Source: Streptomyces sp. NBC_00154 (GTDB taxonomy: Bacteria > Actinomycetota > Actinomycetes > Streptomycetales > Streptomycetaceae). From it: a DNA stretch of 64,000 nucleotides. Shown piece by piece: positions 7,113 through 15,018 of this stretch (position 1 is its first letter; each line of letters starts with the position of its first letter). The translations under genes were made by a program, and so were the position numbers. The stretch spans positions 1,674,001 to 1,738,000 of the forward strand of contig NZ_JAPEMI010000002.1 in assembly GCF_026342835.1 (NCBI RefSeq), written 5' to 3'. The notes beneath the pieces are model-generated. The model was given only the letters and a program-made list of their open reading frames with translations. It was not told where the DNA came from and ran no database searches.

Positions 7113-8783
7113 TTGACCGGGTGGCGGGTGACCGGCCTTGAGGGGGGTGATGTGGTGGGTGGTTTACGGGAGCTGACGGCCTCGTTCGTGGTGTCCGGGC
7201 CTTGCGGGGTGGCGGTCCGGGACCGCCTCAAACACCTCACGTTCCAGGACGAGAGGGTGTTGCGTGCGGTCGGTGCGCAGCAGGGTGCGCTTGCTTCCCG
7301 TGATCTCAAGGCCCGCTGTGCGGATGGTCTGGAGCACGGTGCGGACACCTGGGCGTCGCGTAAGCGGGAGCTGACCGGGGTGTCGTCGTCGCGGATCGCG
7401 GGTGCGATCACGAAGGCCACTCACGATCAGTGGGCGCTGGCTCGCCGTTGCCAGGCGGCGTATATCCGGAATCTGGATGCCGGGATCAGGACGTTGCGGC
7501 ACCGGCTGTCCCTCCCGCTCGGGGAGAAGGGCACCAGGCGCGTTGCGGGTGGTTACCGGTCGAAGAGCGAGTGGTTCCGCAAGTCCCGCCGCCTCGCGAT
7601 GCTGGAGGCGCGGCACGCCGCTGCTGTTGCCGAGTGGCAGGCCGGGCGGGTGCGGGTGGTGCGGGGTGGCAAGCGTCTCCTGAACACCCGCCACCACCTC
7701 ACCGAGGCCCGTCTCACCGAGGAGCAGTGGCGGGAACGGTGGGAGGCGGAACGCTGGTTCCTCGCTGCCGATGGTGAGTCGGGGAAGCGGTTCGGGAACG
7801 AGACGATCCGCGTCACCCCGGACGGCGAAGTGTCCATCAAGCTGCCCGTCCCGCTTGCGCACCTGGCCAACACCCGGCACGGCCGGTACATCCTCACCGC
7901 CCGTATCGGGTTCGCGCACCGGGGCGTGGAGTGGGGCGACCGCGTCACCGCGAACCGGGCCGTCGCCTACCGCATCCACCTCGACGTGGACCGTGGCCAC
8001 TGGTACCTCACCGCATCCTGGCAACGCCCTGTCGTCAAGACGGTCCCGCTCGCCACCGCTCGAGCCCGGGGCATGGTCGGCGTCGACACCAACGCCGACC
8101 ACTTCGCCGCCTACCACCTCGACCGGCACGGCAACCCCATCGGCGGGCCGCACCGCTTCCCCTACGACTTGTCCGGTTCGGCCAGCCGCCGAGACGCACA
8201 GATCCGACATGCGCTGACCCGGTTGATCAACTGGACGGTGCGGGTCGGTGTCACCGCGATTGGCATCGAAGACCTCGACTTCACCACCGAGAAGACCCGC
8301 GAGAAGCACGGCCGCCGCAAGCGGTTCCGGCAGCTCATCTCCGGCATCCCCACCGGGAAACTCAAGGCCCGGCTGGTCTCGATGGCCGCCGAACAGGGTC
8401 TTGCGATTGTCGCGGTCGACCCTGCCTACACCAGCCTGTGGGGAGCCCAGCACTGGCAGAAACCACTGACCTCCCCACGCCGAAAGATGTCCCGTCACGA
8501 TGCCGCGGGCATCGCGATCGGGAGACGCGCCCTCGGCCACCCGGTCCGGCGTCGGACGGCACCGCCCCCACACGACCGGAGTGATCGTGCGGGGCATCGG
8601 ACCGCCCAGGCCGGACCAGGTGACCGGGGGCGTGAGGGAACCCGCCCACCCACCACGGACCGGCTCCCCGGAGGGCCGTCGCCGAGCGGGAAGCGAAAGC
8701 GGGGGACCAGTGCATCCAACACCGTTCGGGATGCGCCCAGTACGCAGCAGTGGGTCCAGGACTCACTCATGCACACTGGCTAG
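7113..8783 (+). CDS. TnpB-related RuvC nuclease without zinc ribbon
   Basis: 556 codons from ATG 7113; in-frame GTGs at 7152 and 7155 are alternative starts. The RuvC core is visible: GVDTNADH (Asp325), GIEDLDF (Glu386) and SRHDAAGIAIGRR (Asp463). TnpB proteins are RNA-guided DNA nucleases that cut at the donor site and help their elements persist. Unlike canonical TnpB, the segment between motifs II and III (PAYTSLWGAQHWQKPL) has no Cys pairs. This matches the large actinobacterial group annotated as TnpB-related accessory proteins. The N-terminal 300 residues are basic and helical. The last 80 or so codons overlap the conserved right-end hairpin block, so that end probably serves RNA as well as protein. 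Confidence 0.8.
   Translation: MTGWRVTGLEGGDVVGGLRELTASFVVSGPCGVAVRDRLKHLTFQDERVLRAVGAQQGALASRDLKARCADGLEHGADTWASRKRELTGVSSSRIAGAITKATHDQWALARRCQAAYIRNLDAGIRTLRHRLSLPLGEKGTRRVAGGYRSKSEWFRKSRRLAMLEARHAAAVAEWQAGRVRVVRGGKRLLNTRHHLTEARLTEEQWRERWEAERWFLAADGESGKRFGNETIRVTPDGEVSIKLPVPLAHLANTRHGRYILTARIGFAHRGVEWGDRVTANRAVAYRIHLDVDRGHWYLTASWQRPVVKTVPLATARARGMVGVDTNADHFAAYHLDRHGNPIGGPHRFPYDLSGSASRRDAQIRHALTRLINWTVRVGVTAIGIEDLDFTTEKTREKHGRRKRFRQLISGIPTGKLKARLVSMAAEQGLAIVAVDPAYTSLWGAQHWQKPLTSPRRKMSRHDAAGIAIGRRALGHPVRRRTAPPPHDRSDRAGHRTAQAGPGDRGREGTRPPTTDRLPGGPSPSGKRKRGTSASNTVRDAPSTQQWVQDSLMHTG
8710..8736 (+). ncRNA. Conserved right-end hairpin of the TnpB element (candidate omega-RNA scaffold)
   Basis: GTGCATCC and GGATGCGC form an 8-bp stem (one G-U) around AACACCGTTCG, 52 bases before the element terminus. 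The derivative copy at 2498-2524 keeps the loop but changes two pairs in a compensatory way. If this is an omega-RNA, its guide would be the host sequence directly after 8788, beginning GTTGCTGGGCGGCGGG. Confidence 0.5.
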
Positions 8784-8887
8784 GAACGGTTGCTGGGCGG
8801 CGGGTACGGGGAAGACCGGGATTGGCTGGCCCGTGAGCTGCCGATCGTTGCCGGAGGCGGGCGGCCGTGGGGAGTTGGTTTCCTTAG

Positions 8888-10566
8888 CCTCGATCCACCG
8901 GGTGATGGTTCGTCCAGGGCCTGGACATGAAAGTGGAGATGCACTCTGACCTGGGAAAATAGGAGTTCTCTAGGCTTCTACTCAACCAGTTCGGAGGTGC
9001 ATCTCCGGGATGCATTCTTCCACGCCGCCACGTGCGGTGTCCGCTGTGTTCGATGACCCGAACCTGGTTGCGCATGCCGGGCTGGTTCCGGTGATGCGGC
9101 TGGCCGAACGGTGTTGGCTGTCGGACCTGGTGACGCAGAAGGTGAAGCTCACCGGGACGACGAACGGCGCGGGGGCTGCGGCGGACTCCAAGATCAGCAG
9201 CATCGTGGCCGGCATGGCGGCGGGCGCGGACAGTATCGACGACCTCCGCGTGCTGCGGCACGGGGCGATGCCGACGCTGTTCGGCGGTATTCGCGCCCCG
9301 TCCACGCTGGGCACCTTCCTTCGCGCGTTCACCCACGGTCACGCCCTCCAACTCCATGCTGCGCACCGCAGATTCCTGGCCGCGCTGGCCGCGCACACTC
9401 CACTGCTGCCCGGCTCTGGAGAGAAGGCGTTCATCGATGTCGATTCCACCCACAAACGCGTCTACGGCCGGACCAAGCAGGGCGCCGAGTACGGCCGGTT
9501 CAAGGGCATCCGCACCCTGCACCCCCTCCTCGCCACGGTCTGCACCCCGCACGCACGGCCGGTGATCGCCGGGGTGCGGATGCGACGCGGCAAAGCAGCA
9601 GACGCCCGAGGCGCCTCGAAATTCGTGAGCGAGGCCCTGGCCACCGCCGTCGAGGCCGGCTGCACTGGCCTGCGCATCCTGCGGGCCGACTCGCAGTTCT
9701 ACAACGCCGGGGTAATCGCCGCCTGCCACCGGGCCGGAGCCCACTTCTCGATCACCACCGGGATGAACCCCTCCATCAAGCGGGCCGTCCTCGGCATCCC
9801 CAACGACGCCTGGCAGCAGATCAGTTACCCGACCGCGGTGCCCGACCCCGAGACCGGTGAACTCATCTCGGACGCCGAAGTGGCCGAGATACCCGAATAC
9901 ACCGCGTTCGCGAGCCGAAAGAAAGCGGAGCGGGTCACCGCGCGGCTGATCGTGCGTCGGGTCCGTGACCTGGCCAAACCCGCAGTCGTGGGCGAGCAGG
10001 GCGAGTTGTTTCCCGTCCGGCGCTACCACCCCTTCTTCACCGATCAGCCTGCCGCAACGCTGCGGGCCGAGCGGGAACACCGCCACCATGCGGTGGTCGA
10101 GCAGGTCATCGCGGACAGCAAGGCCGGTGCCCTGGCCCATCTGCCGTCCGGGCACTTCCACGCCAACGCGGCCTGGCTGACCCTGTGGGCGATGACCTAC
10201 AACCTGCTGCGGGCCGCAGGTTCCCTGGCCTCCGCGTTCCATACCAAGGCCACCACCGCCACCCTCCGCAGCCACCTGGTCCAGGTCCCGGCCCGGATCG
10301 CGCGATCCGCGCGACGCATCACCCTGCACCTGCCACACAACTGGCTCTGGGAGCAAGCCTGGACACACCTCTTCGACACCGTCCACGACCCACCCGCACC
10401 GGCCTGATCCCTCTGACCACCCCGCCCGCCAGGGCCCGACCGGAACCGAACCCGTGGAAAAGCTGGGCAGACCAGCAGAAACAACCTGCCCATCCACGAC
10501 CACCGACCGAAACCAGCTCACAAAACGATCAAGAGATCATCTTCAGAGCACGTCGGTGGATCGAGG
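8888..10566 (+). mobile_element. Complete IS1380-family insertion sequence
   Basis: 1679 bp with perfect 13-bp terminal inverted repeats, CCTCGATCCACCG at 8888-8900 and CGGTGGATCGAGG at 10554-10566. It is flanked by the direct repeat CTTAG (8883-8887 and 10567-10571). The host gene on both sides is nitronate monooxygenase, and deleting the element plus one CTTAG restores the codons for GFLSWAAG. Intact ends, clean target duplication and an open transposase frame suggest a recent insertion that may still be active. Confidence 0.95.
9010..10407 (+). CDS. IS1380 family transposase
   Basis: 465-residue DDE transposase, near the usual family length. The first catalytic Asp is in FIDVDSTHKRVYG, the second in LRILRADSQFY, and the C-terminal third has AEREHRHHAVVEQVIADSK, the region of the catalytic Glu in this family. 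ATG at 9010 begins MHSSTPPRAVSAVF, 122 bases inside the left terminus. Full length with no interruption. The long minus-strand open frame across the same bases is an artefact. Confidence 0.93.
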   Translation: MHSSTPPRAVSAVFDDPNLVAHAGLVPVMRLAERCWLSDLVTQKVKLTGTTNGAGAAADSKISSIVAGMAAGADSIDDLRVLRHGAMPTLFGGIRAPSTLGTFLRAFTHGHALQLHAAHRRFLAALAAHTPLLPGSGEKAFIDVDSTHKRVYGRTKQGAEYGRFKGIRTLHPLLATVCTPHARPVIAGVRMRRGKAADARGASKFVSEALATAVEAGCTGLRILRADSQFYNAGVIAACHRAGAHFSITTGMNPSIKRAVLGIPNDAWQQISYPTAVPDPETGELISDAEVAEIPEYTAFASRKKAERVTARLIVRRVRDLAKPAVVGEQGELFPVRRYHPFFTDQPAATLRAEREHRHHAVVEQVIADSKAGALAHLPSGHFHANAAWLTLWAMTYNLLRAAGSLASAFHTKATTATLRSHLVQVPARIARSARRITLHLPHNWLWEQAWTHLFDTVHDPPAPA

Positions 10567-11315
10567 CTTAGCTGGGCGGCCGGTGTCAGCGCGGTCGAGC
10601 ACGCGCTGGAGTACGGCCCGGGGGCTGTGATGCTGTCCTTCGGAGATCCGAGCCCTTTCGTTGAACGGATCCGCGCAGCTGGTGCGGCGGTGATCGTTCA
10701 GGTCACCGATCTGGAGGAGGCCCAGAGGGCGGTGGATCTGGGGGCCGATGTCATCGTGGCGCAGGGGAGCGAGGGCGGCGGGCACGGGGCCCGGCGCGGG
10801 AGGGCCACGTTGCCGTTCGTGCCCGTCGTGGTGGACTTGGCGGCACCGGTGCCGGTGCTGGCGGCCGGTGGGATCGCTGACGGTCGTGGCGTGGCCGCCG
10901 CCTTGGCGCTGGGGGCCGCAGGGGCGCTTATCGGCACCCGATTCCAGGCCACGGCCGAAGCGCTGGTCGATCCCTCGATCGCCGAGGCGATCGTCCACGG
11001 GCGCGGGGAGGATACGGAACGCAGCGGCGTCCTTGACATCGCCAGGGGGCCCGATGGCAGACGGCGAAGTACACGGCTCGGACCCTCGGCCATCCTTACC
11101 TCGACCGCTGGCGGGGCCGGGAGGCGGAACTTGCCGAGGATTCCCAGGCTCGCCATGCCTACCAGGTCGATGTGGCACGAGGCGATGTGCCACCGCTGCC
11201 GGTGTGGGCCGGCGAGGGTGTCGACCTCATCGACGACCTGCCACCCGCAGCCGATCTCGTCGCCGCACTTGCCGCCCAGGCCGACAACGCCCTGGCCCGA
11301 GCAGGAAGGTACTGA

Positions 11316-11766
11316 CAGGAGGACCCTGAAGCACTCTCTCCGGGTCGCTTCCGTAATTGGCCGCCCGTGGGGAACTCTTAGCGGCGGCTCAGTGGTCAGG
11401 GGGTTGTGAGCTGCTGTTGGTTGGCTCCGCACCGCCCGCAAGGTTCGCGGCGCCGGGACCACGGCGAGCGGGGGCTTCCACGTCCGGCCCGGGCCGCGGT
11501 CGGCGGGCACCGGCACCTCGAGTTCCTCGCGCAGCGTGGGCACGAGGACGAAGCGCGGGGGTGGTACTTCATAGCGGTCGTCTCGCCCCTGGTGCGGCAG
11601 GAGCTGCCGCCGGGGGCGTCACGGCACGCCTGCATGATCTGCCCGCGCTCGCGGTGGCAGATGTCGCGGGCGAGCCTGTGGCGGGACTCCTGCACGGGAA
11701 TCCTGAAGATCCTTTCCCAGCGGCTCAACTCGATATGGCAGCCTCAGGGCGCTCCCCGGGACGGGG
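11316..11766. other. Region between the nitronate monooxygenase remnant and the IclR gene; holds a stray TnpB-element left end
   Basis: At 11399-11424 the sequence GGGGTTGTGAGCTGCTGT is followed by TGGTT, nearly identical to the left end of the TnpB element at 6979-6998. No right end or tnpB sequence follows. The remaining bases on the minus strand could encode FVLVPTLREELEVPVPAD and more, but no family was recognised and no start is evident. This is probably a decayed insertion and its former target. Confidence 0.45.
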
Positions 11767-12567
11767 TCAGCGCCAGTGCGGAGCGCCCGCTCCGCCTGGC
11801 GTCGTCGCCTCGATCTTTGTGCGGATTTCGCGCATGACCCTGATGATCTGGGACTCGTGGGCGGGGGTGAGCCGGGCCACGGGGACCGAGCAGCTGATGG
11901 CGTCCTGGGCGGGGGCGTCGTAACGGAGGGCGAAGCCGAAGCCGATGATGCCGAGGACGCCTTCCTCGCGGTCGATGGAGTAGCCGCGGGCGCGGGTTGC
12001 CTCGAGGTCGGCTGCCAGGGTGTCGCGGTCTGTGTGGGTGTTGGGTGTGGCCGGCGTGTACGGGCCCTCGGGGAGCGTGGAGTCCGGGCGTTCGGCCAGG
12101 AGTGCCTTGCCCAGCGCGCCCGCGTGGGCCGGGAGGCGGCGGCCGACCCGGCTGATCGTGCGTAGGTACTCGTGTGATTCGCGTGTTGCCAGGTACGCCA
12201 CGTCTCCGCCGTCGAGGCGGCCCATGTGGATCGTCTCGCCGAGTGCCTCCGACGCCTCGTCGAGATACGGGCGTACGGCCCGGACGCGGGGGTCGGAGTC
12301 CAGGTAGCTCGTGCCCGTGAGCAGGGCGTGGATCCCGATGCCGTAGAGGGAGCCTGTCATGTCCGTGCGGACCCAGCCCCGGCTTATCAGGGTCTGGAGC
12401 AGGGCGTACATCGAGCTGCGGGGGACCTGGAGTTCGGCCGCGAGTTCCTGGAGTCGGGCGGGGCGATCGCCGCGCTCCGCCAGTACCTCCAGCAGCTCGA
12501 CGGTGCGCGCGGCGGACTTCACCTCGCGCACTCCACGCTCCTCGTCCGTGTTCATGGGGTCCGGCAT
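11767..12567 (-). CDS. IclR-family transcriptional regulator of glucarate catabolism
   Basis: 266 residues from ATG 12567 (MPDPMNTDEERG); starts at 12591 or 12555 are possible because no strong ribosome site marks any of them. The N-terminal winged helix-turn-helix runs SAARTVELLEVLAERG ... LQELAAELQVPRSSMYALL. The C-terminal effector domain includes VAYLATRESHEYLRTISRVGRRLPAHAGALGKALLA, typical of IclR. Such proteins usually repress an adjacent catabolic operon and release DNA on binding a pathway metabolite. It is divergent from kdgD, and the intervening dyad is a likely site of action. Confidence 0.9.
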   Translation of the reverse strand: MPDPMNTDEERGVREVKSAARTVELLEVLAERGDRPARLQELAAELQVPRSSMYALLQTLISRGWVRTDMTGSLYGIGIHALLTGTSYLDSDPRVRAVRPYLDEASEALGETIHMGRLDGGDVAYLATRESHEYLRTISRVGRRLPAHAGALGKALLAERPDSTLPEGPYTPATPNTHTDRDTLAADLEATRARGYSIDREEGVLGIIGFGFALRYDAPAQDAISCSVPVARLTPAHESQIIRVMREIRTKIEATTPGGAGAPHWR

Positions 12568-12635
12568 GTGCTGATCGTAAGCGAGGGCCACCGAACCATT
12601 GACGGTCCGTGTTTGCGTATCTAACCTTCATCTTC

Positions 12636-12660
12636 ATACGTAGATGATGTCTACATACGG
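12636..12660. promoter_or_regulatory. Operator-like dyad in the IclR/kdgD divergent promoter
   Basis: GTAGA (12640-12644) and TCTAC (12650-12654) form an inverted repeat with a 5-base spacer, flanked on both sides by CATACG-like sequence. It sits 24 bases before the kdgD start in an otherwise AT-rich spacer, in the right place for IclR-type repression of both promoters. Confidence 0.55.
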
Positions 12661-12678
12661 AGATGGGGTTCGGCAGGA

Positions 12679-13644
12679 ATGAGCACGGACACGGAAACGG
12701 AGGCCGTCGTCGGGCGGCTGCGGAGCGGGATGGCGAACGGCGTGCTGTCGTTCCCGCTCACCAGCTTCCACGACGACGGCTCCCTCGACCTGGATGGATT
12801 CCGTGCGTACGTGGCTGCACAGATCGACGCCGGCCCCGGCGCCGTCTTTCCCGCCTGCGGCACGGGGGAGTTCTTCTCCCTGGACGAGGACGAGTACCGG
12901 GACGTCGTCACCGCCGCGGTGGAAGCGGCGGCGGGGAGGGTGCCCGTCGTGGCCGGCGTCGGGTACGGATGGGCCCAGGCCGCCAGGTTCGCGCGGATCG
13001 CCGAGGAGGCCGGGGCCGATGCTCTGCTCGTGCTGCCGCACTACCTCGTCGCCGCGCCGCAGGACGGACTCGTCGCGCAGCTGGAGCACCTGGCGGCGCG
13101 GACCCCACTGCCGCTCATCGCGTACCAGCGCGATCAAGTCACCTTCAACGTAGAGTCGTTGATGCGGATTGCCCGGATTCCCGGGGTCATCGGGCTCAAG
13201 GACGGGCACAGTGACCTCGACCGGCTGCAGCGCCTCACACTCGCCGCGCCCGACGGTTTCCTGTTCTTCAACGGGGCTGCCACCGCGGAGATCCAGGCCC
13301 GCGCGTACACCACGGTCGGAGTGCCTGCGTATTCGTCGGCCGTCCACGCCTTCGCACCCGAGATCGCCGATGCCTTCTTCGAGGCCCGTAGGCGGGGCGA
13401 CGACGGTGTGATGGATCGGCTGCTGCGGGAGTTCTACATCCCGCTCGTCGAACTCCGGGACCGGCAGCCCGGATACGCCGTCTCCCTCGTGAAGGCCGCT
13501 GCCCGGCTGCGCGGGCGTCCCGTCGGGCCCGTACGCGCCCCGCTCATCGATCCCTCGGCCACCGACCTCGCCGACCTGGAACGCCTGCTTGCCGTCGGCC
13601 TCGACCTCGTGTCCGCCCTCACCCCCGTAGGAGCCGCCCGGTGA
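12679..13644 (+). CDS. kdgD: 5-dehydro-4-deoxyglucarate dehydratase
   Basis: 321-residue cytoplasmic TIM-barrel enzyme of the DHDPS/NAL superfamily. It dehydrates and decarboxylates 5-keto-4-deoxyglucarate to 2,5-dioxopentanoate (alpha-ketoglutarate semialdehyde). The Schiff-base lysine is Lys174 in GVIGLKDG, the catalytic Tyr149 lies in LPLIAYQRD, and the carboxylate-binding PACGTGEFF is at residues 58-66, the pattern that separates KdgD from DapA. GGCAGGA precedes ATG 12679. It is first in the operon; its TGA overlaps the GTG of the glucarate dehydratase gene (GTGA), implying translational coupling. Confidence 0.93.
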   Translation: MSTDTETEAVVGRLRSGMANGVLSFPLTSFHDDGSLDLDGFRAYVAAQIDAGPGAVFPACGTGEFFSLDEDEYRDVVTAAVEAAAGRVPVVAGVGYGWAQAARFARIAEEAGADALLVLPHYLVAAPQDGLVAQLEHLAARTPLPLIAYQRDQVTFNVESLMRIARIPGVIGLKDGHSDLDRLQRLTLAAPDGFLFFNGAATAEIQARAYTTVGVPAYSSAVHAFAPEIADAFFEARRRGDDGVMDRLLREFYIPLVELRDRQPGYAVSLVKAAARLRGRPVGPVRAPLIDPSATDLADLERLLAVGLDLVSALTPVGAAR

Positions 13645-14936
13645 CTCGCGATCTGACCATCACCGAGGTTCGGCTGACCCCGATCCTGGTCGCCGACCCG
13701 CCGCTGCTCAACACCCAGGGCGTGCACCAGCCGTACACGCCGCGACTGATCGTGGAGGTCGTCACGGCGGGTGGCGTGACGGGGGTGGGGGAGACATACG
13801 GCGACAGCAAGTATCTGGAGCTCGCCCGGCCCTTCGCCGACAAGCTCGTCGGGCGTCAAGTCTCCGATCTCAATGCGCTGTTCGTCGTGGCGGACGAGGT
13901 TTCCGTCGATCGGGGACGGGTCGAGAACCAGGTCGACGTGGGTGGGCTGCGGGGGGTGCAGACCGCCGACAAGTTGCGGTTGTCTGTGGTGTCCGGCTTC
14001 GAGGTCGCCTGTCTTGATGCGCTCGGTAAGGCGCTCGGGCTGCCCGTGCACGCGCTGCTCGGTGGCAAGCTGCGGGACGCGGTGGAGTACAGCGCCTATC
14101 TCTTCTACAAGTGGGCCGACCACCCGGCGGGGGTCGCCTCCGAGAAGGACGACTGGGGGGCCGCCGTCGATCCGGCCGGCGTCGTTGAGCAGGCACGGAA
14201 GTTCACCGAGCGGTACGGGTTCACCTCGTTCAAGCTCAAGGGTGGTGTCTTCGCACCGGAAGAGGAGATCGCCGCCGTACGGGCGCTCGCCGAGGCCTTT
14301 CCCGGGCATCCTTTGCGGCTCGACCCCAACGGGGCCTGGTCCGTGGAGACGTCGCTGAAGGTCGCTCAGGAACTGGGCGACGTACTCGAATATCTGGAGG
14401 ACCCGGCGCTCGGTACGCCGGCCATGGCTGAGGTCGCCGCGAAGACGGACGTGCCGCTCGCCACCAACATGTGCGTGACCACCTTCGCCGAGATCCAGGA
14501 GGCTTTCACCCAGGGGGCCGTACAGGTCGTACTGTCCGACCACCACTACTGGGGCGGGCTGCGCAACACCCGTGAACTTGCCGCCATGTGCCGCACGTTC
14601 GGCGTCGGGGTTTCGATGCACTCCAACACCCATCTGGGAATCAGCCTTGCCGCGATGACTCATGTCGCGTCGACCGTGCCGAACCTCCACCACGCCTGTG
14701 ACTCCCACTACCCCTGGCAGTCCGAGGACGTGCTCACCGAACGCCTCACCTTCGAAGACGGGTCGGTCAAGGTGTCCGACGCGCCCGGTCTCGGCGTCGA
14801 ACTCGACCGCGACAAGCTGGCGTTCCTGCACCAGCGGTGGCTCGACGACGACGGCCGCCTGCGGGACCGCGACGACGCGGCCGCGATGCGGATCGCCGAC
14901 CCGGAGTGGGTCACGCCGACCGTACCTCGCTGGTAA
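13641..14936 (+). CDS. gudD: Glucarate dehydratase (enolase superfamily)
   Basis: 431 residues. D-glucarate dehydratase converts glucarate to 5-keto-4-deoxyglucarate, the substrate of the preceding gene product. The enolase-superfamily signature is complete: K-x-K in SFKLKGG (Lys198, Lys200), metal ligands in LRLDPNGAW (Asp228, Asn230) and LEDP (Glu253), ATNMCVT (Asn276) and the general-base loop VSMHSNTHLG with His327. Length matches the family (about 440). It begins with GTG overlapping the kdgD stop and is followed by a transporter gene in the same direction. Confidence 0.93.
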   Translation: MTRDLTITEVRLTPILVADPPLLNTQGVHQPYTPRLIVEVVTAGGVTGVGETYGDSKYLELARPFADKLVGRQVSDLNALFVVADEVSVDRGRVENQVDVGGLRGVQTADKLRLSVVSGFEVACLDALGKALGLPVHALLGGKLRDAVEYSAYLFYKWADHPAGVASEKDDWGAAVDPAGVVEQARKFTERYGFTSFKLKGGVFAPEEEIAAVRALAEAFPGHPLRLDPNGAWSVETSLKVAQELGDVLEYLEDPALGTPAMAEVAAKTDVPLATNMCVTTFAEIQEAFTQGAVQVVLSDHHYWGGLRNTRELAAMCRTFGVGVSMHSNTHLGISLAAMTHVASTVPNLHHACDSHYPWQSEDVLTERLTFEDGSVKVSDAPGLGVELDRDKLAFLHQRWLDDDGRLRDRDDAAAMRIADPEWVTPTVPRW

Positions 14937-15018
14937 CTCCCACCGCGGGACCGGAAGTGCGTGCGACCCGGTCCCGCTCACCCCTCTCTCCCCTCCCTGC
15001 CCACGATCGGAGCCGCTC

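Larger units (their letters stand above)
6982..8788 (+). mobile_element. TnpB-only transposable element (IS607/IS1341-like) inserted in the nitronate monooxygenase gene
   Basis: 1807-bp element bounded by comparison with the repaired host gene. Both junctions contain GGTTG, so the insertion lies within a GG dinucleotide, the target signature known for IS607-type elements moved by a serine recombinase. The left end reads TTGTGAGCTGCTGTCGGTT; the right end carries GGACTCACTC and finishes AGGAACGG. There are no long terminal inverted repeats and no target duplication. The only gene inside is the TnpB-related nuclease; no transposase gene is present, so movement would need a helper in trans. Confidence 0.75.
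6851..11315 (+). pseudogene. Nitronate monooxygenase (2-nitropropane dioxygenase) gene split by two mobile elements and a frameshift
   Basis: Three exon-like pieces, 6851-6985, 8793-8887 and 10572-11315, join into one frame: PITLAPMGGAAGGELAAVS, then LLGGGYGEDRDWLARELP, then WAAGVSAVEHALEYGPGAV, and on to QGSEGGGHG and AAGGIADGRGVAAAL. This is the FMN-binding TIM barrel of nitronate monooxygenases, which oxidise toxic alkyl nitronates. Removing the TnpB element (6982-8788) and the IS1380 element with one target copy restores the frame exactly. A further one-base loss in the G run 11045-11049 shifts the last part, which otherwise ends LAAQADNALARAGRY. The start has GGGAGGGG upstream; ATG 6851, 6854 and 6863 are all possible. 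Confidence 0.88.

Noticed and set aside
7164..8597. 477-residue minus-strand frame inside the TnpB element
   Set aside because: Antisense of the RuvC nuclease gene; no independent support.
13434..14981. 515-residue minus-strand open frame over kdgD/gudD
   Set aside because: Antisense of well-identified enzymes; no ribosome site or family.
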